The notes: generated from the letters alone by a model not told the origin. 64,000 nucleotides of DNA from Actinomucor elegans (GCA_026027325.1 JAMSLZ010000005.1:1178001-1242000); one strand, 5' to 3'. Counted from the first letter of the stretch, positions 46,918 through 59,674 are shown. Translations and numbers: made by a program.

Positions 46918-48102
46918 TTAGAAATGAGGTAGCCAGTTTACACTACTTGGGTATTTTTGTTCAACTGTTGCATTTAAGCAAGAACAAACTACCAATGCAA
47001 CCAACACACTACCTGTGATGATTGGTAGAGAACATTGAAGTATTTCGACATAACGGAATAGACATGGAAAGAGCTTTATCAAGAGACGGCGAGAATGATC
47101 TCCGAGCACGGTGGCAAAGACCCAAACGGCATTTAATGACAATAGCAATGTATCATTTTTGTTGATGTAAATCAGTAACACGACCATGAGGCATATAGGT
47201 ATCAACAAAAGGATACGTATTAGCCTACTCCCCCAACCAGAGTAATTTTCAAAATGCTGATAAATACGGAAACGCAAGTTTGGGTGTGGCAACTCTCTGG
47301 GGATTCTTTGATATTTTTTCAATTGAGTTACAGGTATACATACCACTGGTTTACAATGATAGGCTGGCAAAAATGATACAAAAATTACGACACAGAGCAG
47401 CATATAACTTGTGTAAATTGATAAAACATCCATTGTATGTACTGTATCCATATTTCGTAAGCGCATACATGATGATACTATGGTTGAAATGCACTGCACT
47501 GCACCAAATAAGCAACTCGTGCTGCTTTTTAAAGAATACATCCCGTCAAAAGTAAAATCACTAATATAGGCTTCATCAGGTGGAGCATATGTTTGAAAAG
47601 ATCCTCCCATCATTTTTTTTGGCCAGTATTTTGGAAGCCATACTTTAGGTATCTCAGTATCGTCAACAGGATATACTCGATATTTGTAATTACAGAAGTT
47701 TACTGAATCGTTGTTGTCTTCATCTCGTTGAGTGGTTTTATTTCGGTTGCCTGAGTTATCTTGATTGAATTCTTCCTCAGAATCATAGCCGATAAAATAT
47801 TCTGCAGCAGACAATAAGCGGGTATACTTGTATGGCATGCCCTTACATATACCCTTGATTAAATCGACTAGAGCTTCAACTGCATCATCAATAACCGCAT
47901 TAGGATGATATACCAATCTCATAAGAGCTTGAAGATAGACCCGCCAAGTGGGAGAAGCTATACCCTTTTCTTTAAGTGCTGCATCCATGTCGAATATTGA
48001 GTACCTAACGTCACTAGATACACCTAGTAGCATAGAAGTAATGACGTTAGATATAATCGTGGTTAACGATGCGGTAACATTTCTTTCATATAACACATCC
48101 AT
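46918..48102 (-). CDS. Unrecognised multi-pass membrane protein (394 aa), intact copy
   Basis: Family not recognised. Single exon. The N-terminal ~120 residues are amphipathic/hydrophobic (SLTTIISNVITSMLLGVS; LMRLVYHPNAVIDDAVEALV), then an acidic Asn/Asp-rich linker (GYDSEEEFNQDNSGN ... TQRDEDNNDSVNF), a segment VWLPKYWPKK, a Cys-containing region with AGCFG-like TSCLFGAVQCIST, and three or four membrane segments: YTSYMLLCVVIFVSFLPAYH, LIRILLLIPICLMVVLLIYI, a weak one at NAVWVFATVLG, and PIITGSVLVALVVCSCLNA. A pseudogene copy at 19282-20327 shows that the coding frame was under selection at least once. The repeat cluster lies on both sides. No resemblance to a transposon enzyme is visible. 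Confidence 0.75.
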   Translation of the reverse strand: MDVLYERNVTASLTTIISNVITSMLLGVSSDVRYSIFDMDAALKEKGIASPTWRVYLQALMRLVYHPNAVIDDAVEALVDLIKGICKGMPYKYTRLLSAAEYFIGYDSEEEFNQDNSGNRNKTTQRDEDNNDSVNFCNYKYRVYPVDDTEIPKVWLPKYWPKKMMGGSFQTYAPPDEAYISDFTFDGMYSLKSSTSCLFGAVQCISTIVSSCMRLRNMDTVHTMDVLSIYTSYMLLCVVIFVSFLPAYHCKPVVCIPVTQLKKYQRIPRELPHPNLRFRIYQHFENYSGWGSRLIRILLLIPICLMVVLLIYINKNDTLLLSLNAVWVFATVLGDHSRRLLIKLFPCLFRYVEILQCSLPIITGSVLVALVVCSCLNATVEQKYPSSVNWLPHF

Positions 48103-49083
48103 GTTATATGTGTAATAATAGTATATAAAATAAAGAAATCAACAATGGCACACCATTTATATACATCGAAATGAAATAATGAGCCACATAGGGCTGATAT
48201 TGATTATCTAACTGTAGAATTATGTTTTAAATACCTCCTTTTTCATCTACTGTTCAATAAACCTGATTTTCACATCTATAAAAATTGTATTATTTTTCAA
48301 AGACATTATTATGTTCGCAATAAGCTTCTAGCTCAAGGAATACAAAAAAAAAGTGCATATAATTAATGTAGAGTGCAAACCCTAATAGCGCTTTTTCTTA
48401 TAAAAAAAAGATATCTGGTTATATGTTAGATGGAAGCACAAGTATGAGCTATTTATGATAACAAGTACGATCCTACAAAAACAGATATAATAATCCGATT
48501 TTAAATTATTCATATCTCATTCAATACATATTCTTTTTAATAGAGGCCTTTTGTCGTACATATAGGGCTTAACATTTACTAGAGGTCAACCAAAACTCAA
48601 TGTGCAAATAAATGAACTGTTACATAAGAAAAAGCAATTTGATCTCCGGCATTTATTGTTCGTTTATTCACCCATAACTGGTGCATCTTCCTTGCATCCC
48701 CAAAAAAAAAAAAAGATTAATCTTTTATCCAAGTTTTAACACCAAAAATGAGTCAATACATAAAAACTGTATTAATAAAGTTTATACAAAAAGTAACTGC
48801 ACACCGAATAGCATAAAACAACTTTCCATAGTCTTCAATTCATTGAATTATCTTTGATACAAGACAGTTTTATGAATTTTTTATTAATCGGGACATAACC
48901 TGAGCATGTTATATACAATTAAAATCCACAAAAAAATGTGCTTGCTTCCTCATGTACAGAACCTACGTAATTAATAGGTTGTCTTGTAAACATCTTTTGT
49001 GCACTCCACAAAAAGCGGTATTTTAAAAATAAGGCGACAATAATCCTCTTGAGATTTTTTTTCCATTTTTTTTTGTAGCATCT

Positions 49084-49155
49084 CTCGATCTTTTGACCCA
49101 TTTCGATCCGATGTCGCATCTGTTAATTAGTCCATATTGAGAATGGGGCTGCCAC
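49084..49155 (-). repeat. Dispersed ~90-bp repeat, copy 17
   Basis: Minus strand: CCCCATTCTCAATATGGACT, then ACAGATGCGACATCGGATCG and AAAAGATCGAGAGA. Confidence 0.55.
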
Positions 49156-49239
49156 AGTTTTTAGAACAACAAATTAAGCTGAAATGCAAAAAGTATGTTC
49201 TACATTATTGATGTACATTTTTTTATAAATGAAATGTAT

Positions 49240-49320
49240 AGGATCTCTATAGATCTCTCGGTTGATCCCGGTGTGATGTCACATTTGATAAATATTCTAT
49301 ACTCAGAATGAACTACTTTT
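49240..49320 (-). repeat. Dispersed ~90-bp repeat, copy 18
   Basis: Minus strand: AGTAGTTCATTCTGAGTATA, then CAAATGTGACATCACACCGG and CCGAGAGATCTATAGAGATC. Well preserved. Confidence 0.7.
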
Positions 49321-49414
49321 TTATTAAAGTTTTTTGATTAGTGTGTCTACGACTAATATATTTACAATTATCAACATCAACTGCGAATTACAATTTCAAT
49401 ATACGTTTACCTTA

Positions 49415-49500
49415 ATGATCTATAGATCACTCGGCCAAACTTGGTCTAATGTCGGACCTGATTCATTCTCCAGGCTCAAAATGAGCTGCTGCATCTGATA
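49415..49500 (-). repeat. Dispersed ~90-bp repeat, copy 19
   Basis: Minus strand: CAGATGCAGCAGCTCATTTT, GAGCCTGGAG, and tail GGCCGAGTGATCTATAGATC. Well preserved. Confidence 0.7.
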
Positions 49501-50530
49501 AAATTTGAATTGAACATGAAGTCAAAGGGTTTATATCTTTTATTGGCCAATTGGACCTGGTCAAAAGGGCTCGACTTTTAATGGATCAATGTCATTCAAT
49601 TGATAAGCAGCTGTAAACGGGAATTAAACAAATAAGTAAATCAAAAAAAAAAACCTCATAGGATTGTCAATTCCAAGCGTCCACTCTGATTATTTATTGA
49701 CAGCTGCACAAGTGACGTATTGTCATGGACATTTCATGTAAAGTGTGCCTCAACTTTACCAAGAGAACATTCGTGTAACACGGTATATGGTCCTTGATTT
49801 GACCGTGAGATAATTGTAACAAAAGAGTCTTATTATTGGTGAGGGAACCTTGAATGCCTGACGGACTCTCATCTTTTTTAACTTGACGCGTTCTTTTCGA
49901 CAAAGACGAGGATACTTGCATGTGAAAGCAAATGTATCCCGATTATAACGTTCAAAGAAGACGCTATTTTCTATATTTTAAAAGTCAATAGTACTATAAT
50001 TTGACATTAGCTTGTTAGATGCTTTTTATGTAAAAAAAGGCGTTTCTTTTTTTTTTTTCTTTGGCAGATGATAAATTCCCATCGATTACTATCATCAAGA
50101 TCTATCATGTTCTATTACAGATGAATCAGATGGAGAGATAAAAAAAAGTGACTTGTTACTGCCCTTTTTTGTCCGACGCGTTCCTCATTTGTGTAGCCTA
50201 TACAACAGATTGCATGTTACACCTTTATCGAAAGTACTATGGCCGATGTATATCATTTCACATAGCACCTATATGCACTGACACGAGGTGTATACATCCC
50301 AGCTATCCCAACTATTGATCATTGCTAAAAGTGCATCTTGAACTGTACCTGCCTGTATAAAACTCAAACCTTATAAGCCCATGTTTCGGAAAAAGAAGCC
50401 TAAGAAACATCTGATTTTCTTTTAAACAATGCGTAAGATTTATTGTGAATATATGAAAGTATATGGCTTTTGTATAATATAGACTATATATAAGAGAGAG
50501 AGAGAGAGAGAGGGAAATGTATTAAACAAA

Positions 50531-51407
<877 letters not shown>

Positions 51408-52077
51408 TTTGTATTGTCTTTTTGTTTGAAAAAAAAAAAAGTTGTAAAGAAAAAGTGAAAAGAAGAGGCGCGTTATCGAGTTTAATATGCAAATCTACCT
51501 AGAAAAATCACGTCACAGCCGGGGTTTTATTACCTTTGAAACGGTATCTCAGCCTATGAAACGTGTTTTCTGCTTAGGTGATCGCGCTAAGTGACGTTTT
51601 TGGGTTTTCTTTTGAGCTGCAAACCCCCCCTGCTGCCCTTAGTAGTAGTACAATGGAAGAGGATGAGGGTAACTTTTGGAAGATAGCTGTATTTACCATG
51701 GCTTCGAGCTAATCGATTTGACTGGATCTGAAACTAGATAGAGTGGGTCGAGTTTAAGAAGCAGATAAGATCTCCCAGATAATAGCAAAATAAAATAAAG
51801 GTCTGTGTGTGTGTGTATAACATTATTACAATAGTTGAACGTCATTTTTACACAACTTCCCTAATGATCTTTACTATATATATTCAATTGGAGATCGCCG
51901 CTGTTCCTTGAAGCAGGCACTAGTTTCATATTTCTCACATACATCTCGTGTGTGCCTGATTAGCTAGTACTTTGCAAGTTAGGTTAACCGTAGTTTATTG
52001 ACATGATACAAAGAAAGAATAGTGGATTTCGCTAGGAAATCAGATTGAAAATACATATACACAAAAGCTAAAGAAAT
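51408..52077. other. Promoter of TPI and 3' region of the C2H2 gene
   Basis: Between the TPI start and the end of the next minus-strand gene lie 670 bases; no gene recognised. A (TG)n tract is at about 51804-51817. Confidence 0.5.
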
Positions 52078-52844
52078 TTAATATCTTGAACCTTGATCCT
52101 TTAAAGAATCAGAAAAGACACAAGGTGTATGTCGAAATCGACCAAAACCTTCCAAGGCTTCAAATTCATCTTTTGTAAGATTGTAGATAAAGGAAGTATC
52201 GTTGATAGGAGGATTACAGAGATCAGCTACTGATAATCTTTTGGACTTCTTATTTGGTATATATTCTTCGTCTTCTTCTTCTTCTTCAGAAGAGGAAGAG
52301 GAATATGCATAGTGCTTTTGAGGTGAACATAAAGAGATTGGAGATATGAGTCCAGATGATGGTTGGTGAGCAGTTTGGATGTGCAACTGATTACTAGGTT
52401 CACACGCAGCCTTTGCTTTTCCGCCTCGTTTGGTCTGTGCTCTGGTACTAGAACGAGTGTCTCGACCGTGTTGATCTTTTACAATATATGGACTGTTTCG
52501 ATGAGTTTGAGTATGCTGCATCATATTATCAAATCTACTGAAAGCTTTTGTACATTCAGGAATGACACAGACAAAAGGTTTCTATCATATAAGTTAGTTA
52601 TTGATTATTACTATTATTTTTTTTAAAAAAAAAGGGCAGATTTGTACCTCGCCTGTATGTTTTCTATTGTAGTTAAAAAAAGGTGTTTTTGTCAATAATA
52701 TGTAAACTAGTCTTCTGGGATGTTATATCTTTACCTGGAATGACGTGCCAAATGCTCACTTCTGGTGAACACCATCTTGCAGTCACCATAGCCTGTGCAT
52801 TGAAAGAGCTTGGGTCGATTACTTCTTGTGCGCTTTGGTTGCAT
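52078..52844 (-). CDS. C2H2 zinc-finger transcription factor (209 aa)
   Basis: Exons 52844-52735, 52663-52648 and 52581-52078. Two adjacent C2H2 fingers at the N-terminus: [22 protein letters not shown] and, after the linker [32 protein letters not shown]. The first has the pattern of the Msn2/Com2/Rsv-type fungal factors that bind stress-type or G-rich elements, with RSEHLxRH and RFDNMxxH in the base-contact helices. The remainder is disordered: basic [11 protein letters not shown], Ser run followed by an acidic block ([14 protein letters not shown]) and a short conserved-looking [13 protein letters not shown] motif, perhaps a docking site. A 16-nt middle exon encodes the linker RKHTGE. Confidence 0.88.
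52648..52663 (-). other. 16-nt microexon of the C2H2 gene
   Basis: AAAACATACAGGCGAG lies between ATAG and GTAC; flanking introns are 71 and 66 nt. It encodes the inter-finger linker. Confidence 0.8.
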
Positions 52845-53048
52845 GATTAAGTAAAGAGGGAAAAAGGAAGAAAAGATAGATATATAAACAAGAGAAAAAA
52901 AACGCCATTTTCAAACAAAAAGGAGCTTTTATTTATTAAAAAAATACGCATGAATAATAGATAGCTAAGTATAAGGGCGTGGGTGTATTTAAAGGAGGGA
53001 TGGCCAGGCACAATTGAGCCTATAGTTTCGTCATAATGGCGCAGATTG

Positions 53049-54023
53049 TTATTCCATATCGTCCATTGAAAATTCAGCTTGGTAACGCCTAACAAAAAAA
53101 ACCCACGTTATTCCACTGAGAAAAAAAAAAAAAAAAAAAGAGATATCGCTTTAGTCTTACCTTGAAGTATCTTGATCATCTTCACCATCTAATTCTTCAG
53201 CTGTAGGTGCATTCATACTGTGAATATGTTAGTATCCTGTAATCTATCTCAAATATATTGCGTACCTTTCACTTTTCGTAGAGAAAAAGATCATTCGTTT
53301 TAATTTACGATTAAAGAAAAAGTAATTCATAGACCATCTATCGCATTGTTAATCGTCATCTGATATAACTAAACTAAACTCACTTACAGATAACCTTCTT
53401 CTTCATTCATAGGATCGTCATCCACGTCAGGATTATACGTATACACATCACAGTCACTTAATTGAACTATCTCATCCAGTACATCCCATAGTCTATGTAC
53501 TATCTTTTTTAGTCCTTACTTTTTTTTTCCACACACCATTGTACTTACCTATACTGGTTCACAATCACATCATTACCCAAGTTAAAAAGTGTTGTATTCA
53601 CCGAATTCATCACCATATCTACCGACGGCAGCTTTAGAAACTGGTCAGGGCGAACATCTTCGAAGTCGTGTTCAGGAAACGCTGCATTCAGCGTAGCTAG
53701 CAGATAAAAGAATGTTTTTCGAGGTGCTGCTTCCGTTAACCGACCAAAAGGCGAAACAATATTGAGCTCATCAGGTGAAATGGAACCTGGCGCCAGCAGG
53801 TCCGTGTTATATCGGTTTTCAAGTGTCTTGAATAGCTTTTTATCTGTGCCAGCAGATTTGCCTTTCAAAAAAAAAAAAGGTATTAGTTTTTAGTTCGCAA
53901 TCTGTTTTAGTATTAGAACCTACAAGAATAGGCTTCCACTCTGCCTGTCAGTATGCATTCTGAAGATTCCCACAAAAAGGCTGTGTTTATCACGTCAAGA
54001 GAATCCACTTCGAGAAATTTCAT
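53049..54023 (-). CDS. MAF1: MAF1, repressor of RNA polymerase III (228 aa)
   Basis: TORC1-controlled negative regulator of Pol III transcription, shuttling between cytosol and nucleus. Exons 54023-53924, 53861-53549, 53492-53388, 53337-53266, 53217-53161 and 53088-53049. Family blocks: MKFLEVDSLDVINTAF and RVEAYSCKSAGTDKKLFK (box A), PFGRLTEAAPRKTFFYLLATLNAAFPEHDF (box B), VNTTLFNLG and LWDVLDEIVQLSDCDVYTYN, then WSMNYFFFNRKLKRMIFF (box C), and the acidic C-terminus. The internal loop between boxes A and B, which carries phosphosites in yeast Maf1, is short here, as in animals and Mucoromycota. It lies 200 bp upstream of the C2H2 gene on the same strand. Confidence 0.96.
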
Positions 54024-55800
54024 AATTAGATGTAGGTTAGTAATTAGTTAAAAAAAGACAAAGAGGAGCCTTTTAAGGTTCCTTTTCTTTCCCTCTAGAT
54101 GAATAGAAACAGCACAGATTAGTGCATACTGAGCATCTCATTGGTTCTCTAATGATTGTGCAACCTGGCTAATGGAAGTATTTCATGCTGGCCCGTAATG
54201 AGGTGATTCGAAGAATTTCCTCGATTTTGGTTGGAGAGCGGGACTTGAGCGATTAATCATCATCATCATCTTTAGGTTCGTTTCAGATCAAAATGTTCAT
54301 TGCTGGTATCTTTGATGCGACGCTGGAATAGTAAAAAAGAAAAAAGAAAAAGAGAATAAAGATTCCAACGGGTACTTAATATATGAACAAATGCTGTAAG
54401 GAACTGCATTTCATATTGAATGGTGCAAAGATCATTTTGTAATACATTTCAAACCTTAGAATTATGCCCCGAATATATGCAACGGTTTAGTTTTCGTTTA
54501 GCCGCCTAAAATTTGAGTTTCATATAAAAAATAAATAAATAAATAAAAAAATACTTTCCAATACAACAATTGCATCGGTATTAGTAACTATACATTGAAA
54601 ATGAAACGTTTGCATTACGACAAGTAGGTCTAAGTTTGAGAATATGGACTGAAGACAGTATGTATAGGTTTTTTTTTAAAAAAAAATTCCTCCTAAAATT
54701 GTTTGCGGTTTTCATTGGCCAACAAGAGTTGAGCATGATGCTGTTCAGAATCAGGAACCAAAAATTTGTTATGAATTTCCGCTCCCCCCCCTTTTTAATA
54801 ACAACCAACTGCCAGTACACGCGGAATCAATTAATAAAGTTGTGCAGGATGTAACAGGGCATTTAAACAGGGAATATCGAGGATCTCCTTTAAATTATCA
54901 TAAAAGACAAATTCGTATACATATATTTTAGAAATCCAAAATGTCTCGAAAGCTTTATAGTATACATAAGGGTATGACCTGTATATGACGCTTAGAAAGT
55001 ATGTTTCGAAAATGACATTTATAGACCTCAAAAAAGAATAGTTGCAAACTTTGAGTTAAAGGTTATACCCTTGAGCATTTTTTCTGGGATCAAGGTATTT
55101 TTAACACCTGTATATTCTTAAACTAATCCATGTTTAATGTTTAATATCACATCTGAGAATCAATACAAGTTTAGAATGAATCATTACGTCCATTAGGGCC
55201 ATTATTTGCCTAAAGCACAGATATTATGCTATATTTTAGTGATTAGCAGTAAAGCATTCACAATCCATATAAAATTAGATTGATACATCTATAGATCTTT
55301 CGGTCGATGTCTGCTTATTGTTGCATCTACATAATTGTTCATTCTTGGAACCAGTTACTGAATCTGCCAAAGCCCTTTTTTTTTTTGGTTGTTATTTTAC
55401 AATGGTTCAGGATACAATCTACTGAGGATTTATAGCATAGTTGGTCAATATTGCATGTTGTTATTTGATGAATCCAAGATTCTTCCTGTCTCACTCGCTG
55501 TATCAAGAGTATGCGGATGAAAAAAAAAAGCAAGATGGGCTTTACAATAGAGGACCTAGCTAGATCAAATAATTTGACTTTTTTTTAATCATACTATTAC
55601 AGAAAAATACACACTATTCTTTTCGAATACCTTTCGATTATAGGACTCAAGACGGGTTCTTGGTGTGATTGGATTCATTAGCAAATTATCCAATTATGTG
55701 CTTCCCATTGATCCACAATGAACTAGATTGGCCAGATGAGATTTGATCAATCAACGCTTCTTGACCGACAAACATGACTATATACTGTAGATCATTTTTA
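54024..55800. other. Intergenic region with one repeat copy
   Basis: AT-rich with T9A9 at 54668-54686 and a degenerate repeat copy at 55284-55350. No gene recognised. Confidence 0.5.
55284..55350 (-). repeat. Dispersed ~90-bp repeat, copy 20 (partial)
   Basis: Minus strand: GTAGATGCAACAATAAGCAG then GACATCGACCGAAAGATCTA and TAGATGTATC. Internally shortened. Confidence 0.5.
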
Positions 55801-57516
55801 TTAAGATTTGTTGATAGTTACTTGTACTATTTGTAACGGATCTGTATCTAATTTTTGTTTTTTTTCAGTATAATAGTTGTCCTCATCTTTATCAGCATCG
55901 TTGGCAAAACTAATGACTTCTGGTTTTCTTTTCTGGATCGACTGCGGTGATTGTTGTAGCGATTCTGATGTTTGTGCATTTGATACTTCTGAAATCGATA
56001 CTTGCGCAGCCGATGTCTGCGAAGCCGAAACTAATGACTTTTTTTCGATTACAACTACAGGATGCTTAATCCTATACGGTAATGGTCTTCCTACGGGTCG
56101 TTTTAATCGAGGGAACATCTGGAGTAGACGTTTTAAAATTGACGATACACTTGTCTTTTTTCTGGGAGAATAGGATTTCATCTTGGTGCTGTTCAAAATT
56201 GGAGTTCGCGCATCATTCTTGACGAGTTTTATATGTCTTAATGATCTTCTATTGGGTTTATTGGATGCTTTTTCGATTAACACTACGGGTTCAGGCACCG
56301 CAATATGTTCTATATCAGCGGAAGATTTGGTATCTTTGACAGGCATACGCTTGCCGATCGCATCTGTAAATAGGGATTCGATCTGTACAATCGTCTCTTT
56401 GGGTCCAGATAAATCTTGCTTGTGAGCAGCTTTGGCATTAGTTGTCGATCGTTTAATCGTAAGCTTTGTTGAAGGCTCCTGCTTTACTGTGGATTTACGT
56501 TTCGAAACTGATATGTGAGCCTTTGTTACAGGTATTGGTTTAATGGCAGACTTGGGTTTCATGACAGATTTAGGCTTCATGGCAGATTTAGGCTTCATGA
56601 CAGATTTAGGCTTCATGACAGATTTAGGCTTCATGACAGATTTAGGCTTCATGGCAGATTTAGGCTTCATTTTGTGATTAGTTTTCAAAGCAGGCTTGGC
56701 CTTTGATAAGCTGTTGCTGATGCTGGAAGGCTTTGTTTCTTTTTTGGAGAGGGTTGCTTCTTTTTTGGAGAGGGTTGCTTCTTTCTTGGAGAGTGCTGTT
56801 TCTTTTTTGGATGTTGATTTCGAGAAACTTTTAATATTGGGTCCAGGACGTGTAACTTCTGGTGCCTTTTTTTTCTTTGCTGGCGTTGGTTTTGAGTCGA
56901 CGGGTATTGAAGAAGTAGGTTTAAATGAGAAATGGTAAAGCGGTGCAGACTTTCTATCGTCTAATTCAATAGGTACGCTCGAACAACTTCCTATATCGAT
57001 CTGTGAAGATGTTTGAATTGGATTATCTGTGACCATAAAACCTAAAGTTAAACCATTGATTAGCAAATCCACTCAATTTGCTGTAGAACGCGTCCAACCT
57101 TTTTGTTTCTTTCCATCAACGACGCGTACTTTTTCATTATATTTGGCTTCTTGTAACTCTTTTTGTTTCCGTAACCTTGTCCAATCGTCCTCAAATATAC
57201 CACTTTCATTGACTCTTCCTATACCAACTAGAGGTGCTGAACACATCTTTGACTGACGCGGCCACAAATTAAGTGAAAATTGCATAAGCTTTTGAACGTC
57301 TGGATCTTTATTCATACGATTTAGCCAAGTTATGCCATGTAAAGGATGCTTTTCTAGATTTGTCATAAAATTGGTGAATGTACTGCATCGCGCACGGAAT
57401 TTGATATATCGTAGTAATTTGTTTTTGACCATTGGAAAAGCACCATCGCTAAAATTTGCCAGAGCAAATCTTTCATAAGCTTCGCATTCTTCTGACATTA
57501 TACGTTCAGAGGACAT
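55801..57516 (-). CDS. Lys-rich tandem-repeat protein (552 aa), unknown function
   Basis: Exons 57516-57099 and 57041-55801; the intron (56 nt) starts GTTGGA, a weak donor, and has a GCTAATC-like branch site. The N-terminal ~140 residues look folded, with an aromatic-rich helical stretch (FALANFSDGAFPMVKNKLLR; HGITWLNRMNKDPDVQKLMQ); I do not recognise the family. The rest is basic and disordered. It holds an 'SKKEATL'-type heptad repeat (about 56737-56808) and about seven copies of KPKSxM (about 56543-56670). The C-terminal 150 residues have KRPVGRPLPYR, an AT-hook-like GRP core. A chromatin or rRNA-binding role is plausible from composition alone. Confidence 0.65.
56543..56670. repeat. 18-bp tandem repeat (coding KPKSxM)
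   Basis: About seven near-identical units of the form GATTTAGGCTTCATGRCA on the plus strand, in frame in the Lys-rich gene. Likely to vary in copy number between strains. Confidence 0.9.
56737..56808. repeat. 21-bp tandem repeat (coding SKKEATL)
   Basis: Three to four units of TTTTTGGAGAGGGTTGCTTCT-type sequence in the same gene. Confidence 0.85.
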
Positions 57517-58898
57517 GTTTTCCGGTCGTTATATAGAAAAATATGCAGCAAAGAGATCACTTAATATAAATATTTTCTAGCTTTTTCTTTAAAGCATTCA
57601 GTGTGACTTCTCGGTTGAGTTGCCGAATGTAATGGTTATATCTTTTTCAGGAGCATTCATATAGCCGAGAAAACAAAATAAAAAAAAATAAAAATAGCTT
57701 GTTAGTATCCAAGAGACTGAAATTTGTTGCCTTATTACAATGTTTACATACGCACTACGTCCTTATTTAAAGGGTCAAAGCAGTGACTTATATTCCAAAT
57801 ACTAGTATGTTCACTTCATTGGATGACGGTGATCGAACTTTTTCCTCTTCTTCCTCCTCTTCATGGTTGGTCCGACAATATTCTCAAAATGTTTTATACA
57901 GGCTAATATTATTCGAAACAGAACCAAATTCTCTACAAATATATCAAATCTTAGAAGTTCAAGCTTTCTGTTATTGTCTTTTGCATTGCTATTCCTTTTT
58001 TTTTTTTGGCACTAAATTTTTGCTGGGCGCCTCCTTTTTTTCTTTAAAAAAAATAGCCTAGATTTGGAAAATTGACATGAAGCACTTCAACTTAACTGAT
58101 CCCTATCGAACACGATCAAATGTTGCATCAGATTAGTAGATTATGTTTAAAAAGAGCCACTGTATCTTGTGTGTTTATAGATCTACTTTACTGCTGTTGA
58201 TACACTAAGTATTTTGTAGACATTTGTTAATTTGCAACCTTCTTCAGTCAGCATCATGCTCTCATTCTCTTTTTTATGACAATGAAAATGCTTTGTTACA
58301 ATGTGTTTATATATTACTAAATCAGAGCGCGATAAAGTAGCCATGACGCAATATCTATCCAATATGAAATATGAATTGCACGCAAGAATGGCTCATCTGT
58401 GCCGACGCACCCTCTTGAGTCCTTTGTGTACGACCTCTTTAGGGAAATGAAAGCTCATATGTGAAACATAAAGGTGCGCTACATGCAACTTTTGATTAAA
58501 AGCCATACCTACAGTATACAAGATTCATGCAAGTGTAACTGCATCATGTCTCTGTAATACATCAATCTTCCGCAGTGCCTACTTTAATATGGTGCTCATC
58601 CAATATATGTATTTATATAGTAACAGAAGTTTTAGTAGAATTAGAGAGATCATTACTTTTTTTTTTCATGTTCTTGTTCTTGTCCTTTGTCGGCACGGAA
58701 CATGACCGAAGCAACGTGATGGTGATTCTAGAGAACGGGTAAATTATATGCGGTATAGCCGTTGACGAGCTTCTATCGCAGCACAAAGAAAAAACGTACG
58801 TTTTGGGTCATAAGCTTTATTACATTACAGCAGAAAATTCAACTGCAAAAAAGGGGGAAAAAAATAAATATCTATATACTACACAACTAAATAAAGTC
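57517..58898. other. Intergenic region, no gene recognised
   Basis: An open frame at 57783-58061 encodes a Ser run and a Phe/Lys run without a family; taken as chance. A partial repeat-like fragment lies near 58095-58135. Confidence 0.5.
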
Positions 58899-59674
58899 TT
58901 AGTTCTTCTTGATAAGCTTTTCAGCATCAACAAGGTTGTTCTTGACAAGGTAATCCAAGATAATTTGAACACCTTGTTCGACAGAGACTTCGTGAGTCTT
59001 GATGTGAATCTCGGCATTCTCGGGTTCTTCATAAGGAGCAGAGATACCGGTAAATTCCTTGATCTCACCAGCCTTGGCCTTCTTGTAAAGACCCTTGGGA
59101 TCACGCTGTTCAACAACTTCAAGAGGGGCATCAGCATAAACTTCGATAAAAGGAATACCAGCAGCTTTGTGAAGAGCTCTGGCAGCAACACGATCAGCTC
59201 TGTAAGGACTGATGAAAGCAGTGATAGCAACAACGGTAGAATCAGCAAACAACTTGGCGACCTATAACAGACAAACAATAAGTACCCACTTGTTTCTTCA
59301 ATTTCCCATCCTATCCATCTCTCCATCCTCAATTATGACTGTTTAGTTACCTCTGCAATACGACGAATGTTCTCGGTACGATCATCGGGACCAAAACCCA
59401 AGTTCTTGTTCAAACCGAAACGAATGTTATCACCATCCAAACGATAAGCATTAATGCCAGAGTGAAGCAAAGTTTGTTCCAAGGCAGTAGCCAAAGTAGA
59501 CTTTCCAGAGGCAGAAAGACCAGTGAACCAAACAGTGTAGCCCTAATTGAATTCATGATTAATTTATGCTACGACTTGGAAGTTTGCGTGTTATAGCTAT
59601 ACCTTTTGGTTCAAGAGGTTCTGGCGTTCTTCCAAAGAGACGCTACCATGGTGCCATGTAATATTAGTAGACAT
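58899..59674 (-). CDS. MET14: Adenylyl-sulfate kinase (APS kinase, 208 aa)
   Basis: Phosphorylates adenosine 5'-phosphosulfate to PAPS in sulfate assimilation; cytosolic. Exons 59674-59603, 59542-59351 and 59261-58899. P-loop GLSASGKST (32-40), [16 protein letters not shown] (substrate-binding), [24 protein letters not shown] block (here [11 protein letters not shown]), [14 protein letters not shown], the lid [20 protein letters not shown] and the family ending [19 protein letters not shown]. Length is standard, and there is no fused ATP sulfurylase domain. Codon use is C-rich as for a well-expressed gene. Confidence 0.97.

Larger units (their letters stand above)
48103..50530. other. Intergenic region with three repeat copies
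   Basis: 2.4 kb. Repeat copies at 49084-49155, 49240-49320 and 49415-49500, all minus. A (GA)n tract at about 50490-50512 lies just beyond the stop of triosephosphate isomerase. No gene recognised. Confidence 0.5.

Noticed and set aside
57783..58061. Open frame with a Ser run as a small gene.
   Set aside because: Low complexity, ends in Phe/Lys homopolymer codons, no intron or motif support.
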